A DNA stretch of 64,000 bases, from the NCBI GenBank assembly GCA_029259815.1, contig JAJDEJ010000027.1, positions 1-64,000 on the forward strand, in the 5' to 3' direction. The first letter of the stretch is position 1. The number at the start of each line of letters is the position of its first letter. The stretch comes from Planctomycetaceae bacterium. GTDB taxonomy: Bacteria; Planctomycetota; Planctomycetia; Planctomycetales; Planctomycetaceae. The notes below the pieces were generated by a model. The model did not search any database and was not told the DNA's origin. It worked only from the letters and a program-made list of their open reading frames with translations. The translations under genes and the position numbers were made by a program. Shown here in pieces: positions 23,439 to 30,783 of this stretch.

Positions 23439-24614
23439 TCACATGGCATCGGCGATCTCTCGGACCGCACCGATCGCCGCTTCGATGTGCTCAGTCGTGT
23501 TGAAGGGGCCCACACTCTTGCGGACCGTGCCTCCCAGTCCCATCGTCCCCAGACTCTCGTGAATTCTCGGAGCACAATGGAAGCCTGCCCGCACTTCGAT
23601 GCCAAAGTTCTGGTCGAGAATCGTCGCAACCTCCTGAGGAGCGATGCCATCGATATTGAAACTCACGACGCCAACCCGCTCCTCAGGCGATGCCGAGCCA
23701 TAGATTGTGACGCCATTGATCTTCCGCAGTCCTTCCATCAGTTGTGACGTGAGACCCTGCTCATGCTCTCGGAGCGATGCGACACCCTGCTCTTCGATCC
23801 ATCCCAAGGCTGCGTCCAAGCCAACGATGCCGGGCGCGTTGTGATTGCCCGACTCATAACGATCGGGCATTGTCGCGGGTTGCTCGTCGGTCTCACTTTG
23901 CGACCCGGTGCCCCCCAGTCTCATGGGAAACACAAGTTCTTCCATCCCCGGGCAGAGGTAGAGCAGCCCCGTCCCCAATGGTCCTAACAGTCCTTTGTGG
24001 CCTGAGCATGCGAGGAGATCGATCGGCAGTGACTCGATATCAATCGGGAGATGTCCCGCCGTCTGAGCCGCATCAACAAGCACGAGCGCTCCAGCCTCAT
24101 GAGCCATCTCACCCACATCCGCAATCGGCTGAATCATTCCGGTGACATTGGACGCATGCGTGATCACGACCAGCGTCGTCTCCGACGTTAAGCGATCTCG
24201 TAAGGCATTCAGGTCAATAATTCCGTCGGCATTGAGAGGCCCATAGTCGACCTCCACGCCTCCAAATTCTCGCTGAGCCCACAGCGGACGCAGCACCGAG
24301 TTGTGCTCCGCGAGTGTCGTGACCACCCGGTCACCCGGTTGCAACAGCCCATTGAGAGCCAGGTTGAGCCCGTCTGTCCCATTGAAAGTGAAGACAACTC
24401 GCTCTGCACTCTCTGCTCCGAGCAACCTCGCCGCTCGCTCGCGACATCGCCCGACGGTCGCGGACAACTCGGTCGCCACGCGTGTTGCCCCCCGCCCCAC
24501 AGCCGCTCCCGACTCCCGTTGATAGCGATCAACCGCAGCGTAGACCGCCTCGGGCTTAGGCCAACTGGTTGCGGCATTGTCGAGGTACGTGCGAGATTGT
24601 GTGAGCCCCGTCAT
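23439..24614 (-). CDS. Cysteine desulfurase-family class V aminotransferase
   Basis: The 391-residue PLP enzyme begins MTGLTQSRTYLDNAATSWPK. The PLP lysine is Lys207 in ACSGHKGLLGPLGTGLLYL and the candidate sulfur-accepting cysteine is Cys347 in VRAGFHCAPRIHESLG. This points to a SufS/Csd-like cysteine desulfurase, which would mobilise sulfur from cysteine; the upstream moa genes also need sulfur. Its ATG overlaps the hepT stop in an ATGA, so it is translationally coupled to the toxin-antitoxin pair. No suf or isc scaffold genes adjoin it. Confidence 0.9.
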   Translation of the reverse strand: MTGLTQSRTYLDNAATSWPKPEAVYAAVDRYQRESGAAVGRGATRVATELSATVGRCRERAARLLGAESAERVVFTFNGTDGLNLALNGLLQPGDRVVTTLAEHNSVLRPLWAQREFGGVEVDYGPLNADGIIDLNALRDRLTSETTLVVITHASNVTGMIQPIADVGEMAHEAGALVLVDAAQTAGHLPIDIESLPIDLLACSGHKGLLGPLGTGLLYLCPGMEELVFPMRLGGTGSQSETDEQPATMPDRYESGNHNAPGIVGLDAALGWIEEQGVASLREHEQGLTSQLMEGLRKINGVTIYGSASPEERVGVVSFNIDGIAPQEVATILDQNFGIEVRAGFHCAPRIHESLGTMGLGGTVRKSVGPFNTTEHIEAAIGAVREIADAM

Positions 24615-24964
24615 GTCAGTTCGTCCGTCAGTTCATCCAGCGCTGAACGAATGACCAACTCCAATTGGGGAATATGGGCTGAAATCACGTCCCACACGGT
24701 ATCGAGATTGACCGTGTAATAACCATGAATCAGGCGGTCCCGCATGCCGCACACCTTTTTCCATTCGATCTCATCGTGTTCACTTCGAAAACTCTCCGGG
24801 AGGTTCTTGGCAGCTTCCCCAATGATCTCCAGACTCCTGACGACTGCACGGCGAAGAGCTTGATCTCCGAGGACATCCTCCCTCTCAGTTCCGGAGCAAG
24901 TCTCGTTGATGAATTCAATCTCATCGCGGATGTGTCTCAACCGCTCAATCGTCGAGACTGACAT
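24611..24964 (-). CDS. hepT: HepT-like (DUF86) toxin
   Basis: From Met 24964 (MSVSTIERLRHIRDEI) the product is 117 residues, the size of HepT proteins. The HEPN-fold RNase motif Rx4-6H with a following Tyr is seen as MRDRLIHGYYTVN. The helix IIGEAAKNLPESF is also typical. HepT toxins are ribonucleases neutralised by a MntA nucleotidyltransferase that AMPylates a Tyr near the active site. The gene overlaps mntA by 20 bases and the following desulfurase gene by four, so all three are coupled. Confidence 0.9.
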   Translation of the reverse strand: MSVSTIERLRHIRDEIEFINETCSGTEREDVLGDQALRRAVVRSLEIIGEAAKNLPESFRSEHDEIEWKKVCGMRDRLIHGYYTVNLDTVWDVISAHIPQLELVIRSALDELTDELT

Positions 24965-25271
24965 ACTCAACCTCCCGCAGAATATGGGGGCCAATGTATG
25001 GACTGAGATACTTCACAGTCACGACCTCGACCTTGCGACCGAAGAGGTCTTCGAGCAAAAAACAAAAATCCATGAAGTGATCAAACGTTGCCTGCCCCTC
25101 TGCAAAGTCAACAAGGATGTCGACATCACTCTCTGTCGTCTGCTCTTCGCGAACGAAAGAACCGAACAGACCCAATCGGATGATACCAAAACGACGGATT
25201 CTCTCTGTGTTCTGATGGAGAAGCCGGATGACATCCGCCTTGGTTGCCACGGGTGAGACAGTGGTACTCAT
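24945..25271 (-). CDS. mntA: MntA-like nucleotidyltransferase antitoxin
   Basis: The start Met 25271 (MSTTVSPVATKADVIRLL) gives 108 residues. The minimal nucleotidyltransferase signature is present: GLFGSFVREEQTTESDVDIL, that is GSx10DxD. The C-terminal part, VEVVTVKYLSPYIGPHI, is typical of this family, usually ending near a Tyr/Asp-rich tail. It overlaps hepT and therefore forms a type VII toxin-antitoxin module with it, with the antitoxin gene first. It starts 41 bases downstream of the 97-residue gene linked to hicA. Confidence 0.9.
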   Translation of the reverse strand: MSTTVSPVATKADVIRLLHQNTERIRRFGIIRLGLFGSFVREEQTTESDVDILVDFAEGQATFDHFMDFCFLLEDLFGRKVEVVTVKYLSPYIGPHILREVEYVSLDD

Positions 25272-25312
25272 ACCTGCATTGTAGAGCACCGATGGCGCGT
25301 GTGTCATCGGTG

Positions 25313-25606
25313 TTAATGTTGGTCCAGATGAGCAGCGCCGATTTGCTGAGAGAGCTCGTTCAAAGCCGCAACGGCCGACTCGGCGAGTTGAAACCACTCT
25401 TCACTTTGGAGGCACGCGGGGTGTTCCAAGATCTGTTCGTCCACCAGTCCGGCGATCAGCCCCACACGGTCCAGCAACTCATGACATCCGAATGTGCCAG
25501 GGGCGAACTCCTTCTGCCAGTCAGGACCATCCTCGGCATTCAATTCGGCAATGGCCTGTTGGCGTCGAGCCCCAGCGTCGGTGAGTGTGACTTCGTCTGT
25601 GGCCAT
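25313..25606 (-). CDS. Unknown 97-residue protein overlapping hicA
   Basis: The product begins MATDEVTLTDAGARRQQAIA and is acidic and mostly helical by composition, with EWFQLAESAVAALNELSQQI near the C-terminus. Its ATG shares one base with the hicA stop (TAATG), so it is translationally coupled. It lacks the N-terminal Tyr/Pro-rich HicB signature and a visible helix-turn-helix, so I do not call it HicB. By position it could be a new antitoxin type or a protein unrelated to HicA. I recognise no family. Confidence 0.65.
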   Translation of the reverse strand: MATDEVTLTDAGARRQQAIAELNAEDGPDWQKEFAPGTFGCHELLDRVGLIAGLVDEQILEHPACLQSEEWFQLAESAVAALNELSQQIGAAHLDQH

Positions 25607-25797
25607 TACTCGTTCTCCAATCCGGCTTGCACGATGATGCTCTTGAGGGTTCCCACAGGAACATCCTGCGACATTTTGCCGGCGACGGTCACCTTGCCCG
25701 GTTTGGTGGGATGTTTGAATTGACGGTGGCTTCCCTTCTGGGCAACTTGAACCCAACCGTCCTCTCTCAGTATGCGAATAATCTCACGGACGGACAA
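25606..25797 (-). CDS. hicA: HicA-like mRNA interferase toxin
   Basis: The 63-residue product starts at TTG 25797 with TAAGGG upstream, the TAA being the moaA stop. It is a complete HicA dsRBD-like fold: VREIIRILREDGWVQVAQ, the catalytic His in KGSHRQFKHP, GKVTVAGK, and DVPVGTLKSIIVQAGL. HicA normally sits next to hicB. Here the upstream neighbour is moaA, and the downstream gene, overlapping by one base, is an unrelated-looking 97-residue ORF. Either hicB is lost or a different antitoxin is used. Confidence 0.85.
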   Translation of the reverse strand: MSVREIIRILREDGWVQVAQKGSHRQFKHPTKPGKVTVAGKMSQDVPVGTLKSIIVQAGLENE

Positions 25798-25803
25798 GAT
25801 CCC

Positions 25804-26796
25804 TTACCCCCCGATGGAGTACATCGGGCGGTCCGGCTGCACGTAACTGGCGAGATTGATCTCGTGGCCGGCCTTCTTCGCGGTCACTGAGTCGCGGACG
25901 GCTTGCTGAATCGCCTGCTCATCGGCTCCGTCACGGAGGAGCGAGCGGATGTCGGTCTCCTCCAGACTGAACAGACAGTTGCGAATCTTGCCGTCAGCCG
26001 TCAGACGGAAGCGGTTGCAACTCATGCAGAACGGTTTGCTCACCGAGGCGATGAAGCCCACGCGCCCGATGCCGTCGTCGAAGTCGTACTCGGTCGCCGG
26101 TGCCCGTGGATCGTGATTGGGGTCGGGGATGAGCGGTCGAATGCCGGTTGAAAGGGCTTCGATGATCTCGTCCGCGAACAGGACTTTGTCGCGCTCCCAT
26201 GCGGCGTCCGCGTCGAGAGGCATGTATTCGATGAACCGCACTTCGCAACCGGTCTCGCGGGCGAAGTGACCGAACGGGACGATCTCATCCTCGGTCACAC
26301 CTCGGATGGAGACGGCGTTGATCTTGATCGGATCGAACCCCGCCACCTTCGCCGCGTGAATGCCCTCAATGACCTTTTCGTAACCGTCGCGGCGAGTGAC
26401 TTCCTTGAACTTCTCCGCATTCAGTGCATCCAGGCTGACATTCAGCCGTCGCAGACCGGCGTCGAACAGGTCTTGGGCCTGCTCGGCGAGCAAAATGCCG
26501 TTGGTCGTGATGCCGATGTCTTTGATGCCGTCGATGGCGGCGACTTTGGCGACGAGCGTGGGCAGATCGCGTCGGACGAGTGGCTCGCCTCCTGTCAATC
26601 GCAGCTTATTGATCCCCATCGGCTGCACGATGCGGACGAACCGCTCGATCTCCTCGAACGAGAGCAGCTTCTCCTTCGCCATGAACTGCACATTGTCAGC
26701 CGGCATGCAGTAGAAGCAGCGGATATTGCAACGATCAGTGACGCTGATCCGCAGGTTGTTATGCACGCGGTCGAAGGTGTCGATGAGGGGCGTCAT
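25804..26796 (-). CDS. moaA: GTP 3',8-cyclase (molybdenum cofactor synthesis)
   Basis: From Met 26796 the product is 330 residues. The radical SAM cluster ligands are Cys23, Cys27 and Cys30 in DRCNIRCFYC. The second cluster is in PFCMSCNRFRLTADGKIRNC. The functional C-terminal Gly-Gly ends the protein (MYSIGG). The enzyme makes the first pterin intermediate of molybdopterin from GTP. Its start overlaps the moaE stop by four bases (ATGA), and hicA follows at once. moaC is not in the window. Confidence 0.97.
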   Translation of the reverse strand: MTPLIDTFDRVHNNLRISVTDRCNIRCFYCMPADNVQFMAKEKLLSFEEIERFVRIVQPMGINKLRLTGGEPLVRRDLPTLVAKVAAIDGIKDIGITTNGILLAEQAQDLFDAGLRRLNVSLDALNAEKFKEVTRRDGYEKVIEGIHAAKVAGFDPIKINAVSIRGVTEDEIVPFGHFARETGCEVRFIEYMPLDADAAWERDKVLFADEIIEALSTGIRPLIPDPNHDPRAPATEYDFDDGIGRVGFIASVSKPFCMSCNRFRLTADGKIRNCLFSLEETDIRSLLRDGADEQAIQQAVRDSVTAKKAGHEINLASYVQPDRPMYSIGG

Positions 26797-27212
26797 GATT
26801 CTACTCCGGGGTGGACCCATTCGGTCGAGCCGTCAGCCCAGTTCTCCTGCTTCCAGATTGGTACGACTTCCTTCAGCCGGTCGATGAGAAACCGCCCCGC
26901 CTCAAACGCCTGCACACGATGCGGACAACTCACGGCGACCGCCACGCTGATGTCACCCAGTTCGAGATGTCCCAGCCGATGAATGATGCCCGCCTCGGTG
27001 ATCGGCCAACGCTCGCATGCCTCAGCGTGCAACTCTTCCATCTTGGACGTCGCCATCTCGGGATAGGCGTCATAGTCAAGTGCCAGGGTCTGTTGGTCAC
27101 CTGTCATCTCACGCACCGTGCCAAGGAATAGCACCACCGCACCGGCCTGGGTCGAACGCACACGCTCGGTGAGGGCCGTATAGTCAATCGGTTCGTGTGT
27201 GAGTTCGACCAT
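26793..27212 (-). CDS. moaE: Molybdopterin synthase catalytic subunit
   Basis: The 139-residue product shows the MoaE pattern: GAVVLFLGTVREMTGDQ at about 24-40, LDYDAYPEMATSKMEEL, HRLGHLELGDISVAVAVSCPHR and the catalytic lysine region RLKEVVPIWKQE. With MoaD it inserts sulfur into precursor Z. The start is ATG 27212. It is coupled to moaA by overlap and separated from moaD by 120 bases carrying an inverted repeat. Confidence 0.95.
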   Translation of the reverse strand: MVELTHEPIDYTALTERVRSTQAGAVVLFLGTVREMTGDQQTLALDYDAYPEMATSKMEELHAEACERWPITEAGIIHRLGHLELGDISVAVAVSCPHRVQAFEAGRFLIDRLKEVVPIWKQENWADGSTEWVHPGVES

Positions 27213-27233
27213 GTCACAATTGTCGTTACGTTT

Positions 27234-27308
27234 GTAGCTGGATTCGCAAGAATTCAGCCAACTTGCAAGTCAATATCGTTCCATCTGAACTCTTGCGAGT
27301 TCAGCTAC
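27234..27308. repeat. Inverted pair of GTAG-headed palindromes (REPIN-like, family 2) inside the moa genes
   Basis: GTAG at 27234 is followed by CTGGATTCGCAAGAATTCAG. The inverse unit at 27285-27308 reads, on the minus strand, GTAG then CTGAACTCGCAAGAGTTCAG. Both are palindromes with GTAG outermost. The pair occupies most of the spacer between moaD and moaE. Confidence 0.88.
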
Positions 27309-27332
27309 AGATTGTGTCGTTGTCATTGCATC

Positions 27333-27578
27333 TTACCCGCCGCTCACGGGCGGAAAACAAGCGACATCCGTTCCTTCGCGGATCTGAGCATCATCTGTGG
27401 CATAGTCGGTGCCGATCGCGACAAGGAGTTGTGGCAACAGGGGGCGGAGATCGGGGGATTTTTCGCCCATGGACTGCTTGAGGTCCGCGACACTCGATCC
27501 TTCAGGGAGATCGACCGTCACAGTCTGTGAACCTGCCAGTTCGCGAGCCCGGGCGAACAGTTGCACGACAACTTTCAT
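27333..27578 (-). CDS. moaD: Molybdopterin synthase sulfur carrier (MoaD/ThiS family)
   Basis: From Met 27578 (MKVVVQLFARARELAGSQ) the product is 81 residues. The beta-grasp fold is recognisable and the C-terminus ends FPPVSGG, the Gly-Gly that receives the thiocarboxylate. The start overlaps the upstream FAD oxidoreductase stop by four bases, so the two are translationally coupled. moaE follows after 120 bases. Confidence 0.92.
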   Translation of the reverse strand: MKVVVQLFARARELAGSQTVTVDLPEGSSVADLKQSMGEKSPDLRPLLPQLLVAIGTDYATDDAQIREGTDVACFPPVSGG

Positions 27579-30553
27579 GTGATGATCAGACGTTTGGGGC
27601 TCGGTCGCAACGCCCGTCGCAGGCTGGGGAGGTAGCCGTACGAGAGGGCGAGTAACTTCAGCGGGTGAATGGTGGGGGTCGTCGTCTGTTGCTGCATTTG
27701 CAGTTTGCAACTGCTGCATTCGGTAATGCCCAGTTGCAGGTCGGTCTCGTCCATGCGTTGCATCAGTTCGGAGCCGATCTCGAGCGACGTTTCGAAATGC
27801 CGCTGCGTCAACCCGAAGGCTCCTGCCATCCCTGAGCAGCCCTTGTCGATCTTATGCACTGTGAGTCCGGGGATCAAACTGGTCAGTTCGGCAAACGGAG
27901 TCTGTGGTCCCAATGCCTTCAGGTGGCACGGCGTGTGATAGCCGGCGACAAACTCTAACGGGCCAAAGTCCGTCTTCAGTTCCCCTCGCTGGTGCATTTC
28001 CCAGAGATACGTCCCCGCCTCCTTCACCCGGGACGCGACCACGTCGACATCCGGATGATCCGTCAGTCGGGGATACTCCTGCGAAAGACACAGCGCAGCG
28101 GCTGGTTCCGTGCAGAGGATGTCGTATCCGTCCCGGGCGAACTCACACAGAATTCGCAAGTTGTGATCGGCCATCTCCCGCGCGGCTTCGAGGTCGCCGG
28201 CGGAGACCATCGCCATTCCTGACGCAGTCTGCTGTCTGGGGATGACGACCTCGATGCCATTGTGCTTCAGCACGGCGAGCAACGCCCGTCCGAGTGACGG
28301 GTCGTGAAAGTTGACGTAATGATCGACAAAGTAAACGACGGGAGTCTTGGATCCCGCGGGTGGTGCCTCGCGTGCGGGGTCTCGCTGTCCGTACTTGCGA
28401 AGAAAGGACCGACGCGTAAATGCGGGCAGTTTACGGTCACGAGAGATGCCCAACAGTTTCTCAATCACCCATCGGGCCGGACGATGGTTCAGCACCCAGT
28501 TGGAGAAGGGAGCCGTTCGTGAGCCGAGCTTGCCAAATGAGTGAGCTCGCGACAGCGTCCAGTCGGTTCGCTCCAGACCGTTTGTAGCGACGTAGGACGC
28601 TTTCGCCTCGATCATCAGATGCGGAATGTTGACTTGCGACGGACACTCCAACTCGCATTGCTTGCAGTTGAAGCACAAGTCGGCGAGTTCCTTCATCGCT
28701 TCGGATGACAGCTCTTGTGGGTCGAGCTTGCCGGACGCGAGATCGCGCATCACAACTGCCTTGGCGCGCGGACTGGCCGCTTCGATTGGGTCGTGATGGA
28801 ACAGCGGACACATCCGCTCGCTATTGCTCGACGCGCGACAGATCCCACAGTTCGTGCATCGCTCTGCTGTCTGTGACAGCTCATCGGGAGACCATTGGAG
28901 CTGCAGATCCGTCAGTTGGGGAGTCGGCGGTGTCGCCGTTCGCAGTCGTCGCACCGTGACGTGCGGATCATCGCTGATGATCTTGCCGGGGTTCATCAGG
29001 TTGTGAGGGTCGAAGATGTCCTTGATCTCGCGAAACACGCGATACAGCGGCCCGTACTGCGAGCGGATGAACGCCGTCCGCGCCAGGCCATCGCCATGTT
29101 CACCGCTAATCGTCCCTCCCACTTGAAAAACCGCTTCATACAGGTCGCGAGCCATCGTCTCAATGCGACCCGTGTCTGCCTGAGTTGGTTGGGGGAGGAA
29201 TGGTCGAAGATGGAGTTGTCCGGATGCGGCATGCGCGTACAGCGACGCAGTGATCTCATGCTTCTGCAGCACCCGTTGAGCCTTCGTGAGAAATTCCCCC
29301 AAGAGTTCTGGAGGGACGGCGATGTCTTCCACGAACGGAAGCGGTCGGAAATCCCCTAACAGTCGAGCGAGCAAAGGCACTACACGACCGGGTAACGACC
29401 AGAGAAACTCAACTTCGCTGTCAGAGTACGCCTCGCGAGCCACCACAACCGATGCATCCCGGTGGCGAACTGCCGAGATGGCCATTTGAATCCGATCGCG
29501 GACCTGCCGCTCACTGTAGCCGGTCTGCTCGACCAGAATCCCCGCCTCTGCCGTCTTGGGAATCCACTCCTCGAATCTTACGTCCGCCTCTCGACCGAGA
29601 GACAAGAGACGTCGGTCCAACAGGTCACAGGCACTTGGTTGTTGGGGCGAGATTTGCTGGACGGCTGTGATCGCAGCATCCATCTTGCCAAACAACAACA
29701 GGGCGACTCCTCGATGAGCCGGCAACGGTGCGGTGTGTAAAGTCGCCTCCGTGAACATCCCCAGCGTGCCTTCCGACCCGACGAGCAGTCGCGGCAGATG
29801 CAACTCATTCGGCGTCATCACGCCACTCAGCTGATACCCGCAGCAGTTTCGAATCGACGCTGGCTGTCGCTCATCGATCAACGTGGCGTGTTCTTCGAGC
29901 AGCTTCCGCAAGCGACCGACAAGGTCTCGTCGGACAGTCGGCTCTGTGACGGAGGAGCCCGGATCGGTCAGCGGATCGAGTTCGTCGGCACGCCGGACCG
30001 GTCGTGCTCCCATTGACTCCTGGCTCAACTCCAGACGCGTTCCGCCCGCGAGCACGACCTCCATGCTCAACACATGGTCGCGCGTGGAGCCGACCCGAAC
30101 TGAGTGTGACCCTGCCGCATCGACTGCCAGCATCCCGCCAACTGTTGTGACCGCTGTGTTCGACGGATCGGGGGGGAAGTATCGGCCCAGTGGATGTAGA
30201 GCCGCATTCAGCTCATCCCGCACAATCCCCGACTGGACTCGCACCGTCTGTTCACTGAGGGCGAGCACACTCCGCATGTGGCGTGAGAAGTCGACGACAA
30301 GCCCACTGCCGACCGCAGCCCCCGTCACCTGGGTCCCCGCCCCACGAGGGATCAGCGGAATGTGATGTTCACCCGCGTATCGAGCGAGGCTCTCGACATC
30401 CGCTGCGTCCAGCGGATAAGCCACTCCCAAGGGTCGTTCTTGATACAGGCTGCCGTCCGTCGAGTACACCGAACGCGTGACCGCATCCAGTCGTAGCTCC
30501 CCGCGAAAGGTCCCCGTCAGGTCTTCCAGAATTTCGAGTTGAGTATCGGCCAC
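27575..30553 (-). CDS. FAD-linked oxidase fused to FeS/CCG domain protein (glycolate/D-lactate dehydrogenase type)
   Basis: The 992-residue product starts at GTG 30553. Its N-terminal half is a GlcD-like FAD domain (IPLIPRGAGTQVTGAAVG near residue 50) followed by FAD-oxidase_C (SGEHGDGLARTAFI near 485). The C-terminal half resembles GlcF. It has two 4Fe-4S motifs (CTNCGICRASSN and CFNCKQCELECPSQ, about 590-670) and CCG-type segments (GYHTPCHLKALG, DKGCSGMAGAFGL, ECSSCKLQMQQ). It likely oxidises a 2-hydroxy acid and passes electrons to the quinone pool. Single-chain GlcD-GlcF forms are known. Coupling to moaD is unusual. Confidence 0.9.
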   Translation of the reverse strand: MADTQLEILEDLTGTFRGELRLDAVTRSVYSTDGSLYQERPLGVAYPLDAADVESLARYAGEHHIPLIPRGAGTQVTGAAVGSGLVVDFSRHMRSVLALSEQTVRVQSGIVRDELNAALHPLGRYFPPDPSNTAVTTVGGMLAVDAAGSHSVRVGSTRDHVLSMEVVLAGGTRLELSQESMGARPVRRADELDPLTDPGSSVTEPTVRRDLVGRLRKLLEEHATLIDERQPASIRNCCGYQLSGVMTPNELHLPRLLVGSEGTLGMFTEATLHTAPLPAHRGVALLLFGKMDAAITAVQQISPQQPSACDLLDRRLLSLGREADVRFEEWIPKTAEAGILVEQTGYSERQVRDRIQMAISAVRHRDASVVVAREAYSDSEVEFLWSLPGRVVPLLARLLGDFRPLPFVEDIAVPPELLGEFLTKAQRVLQKHEITASLYAHAASGQLHLRPFLPQPTQADTGRIETMARDLYEAVFQVGGTISGEHGDGLARTAFIRSQYGPLYRVFREIKDIFDPHNLMNPGKIISDDPHVTVRRLRTATPPTPQLTDLQLQWSPDELSQTAERCTNCGICRASSNSERMCPLFHHDPIEAASPRAKAVVMRDLASGKLDPQELSSEAMKELADLCFNCKQCELECPSQVNIPHLMIEAKASYVATNGLERTDWTLSRAHSFGKLGSRTAPFSNWVLNHRPARWVIEKLLGISRDRKLPAFTRRSFLRKYGQRDPAREAPPAGSKTPVVYFVDHYVNFHDPSLGRALLAVLKHNGIEVVIPRQQTASGMAMVSAGDLEAAREMADHNLRILCEFARDGYDILCTEPAAALCLSQEYPRLTDHPDVDVVASRVKEAGTYLWEMHQRGELKTDFGPLEFVAGYHTPCHLKALGPQTPFAELTSLIPGLTVHKIDKGCSGMAGAFGLTQRHFETSLEIGSELMQRMDETDLQLGITECSSCKLQMQQQTTTPTIHPLKLLALSYGYLPSLRRALRPSPKRLIIT

Positions 30554-30783
30554 AACAAACGCAGTCGAACGACTGCCGATAAAAATGCGATGTGAGTAAG
30601 AAAATCTTGATTCAGTCTATGCGGAGAGCAGACGAACGGCTATCGCTGCACCGCCCATTCCCACGATTGGTGGGGTCTTCTCTGCTCATAGACTCGAACC
30701 TCAAGCCGAACCGCGATACGCTGGGGAACATGCACCAACTTTTCAGTCGATTCGTCCCTGTTGCTCATCGAAGGTCGGAAACC

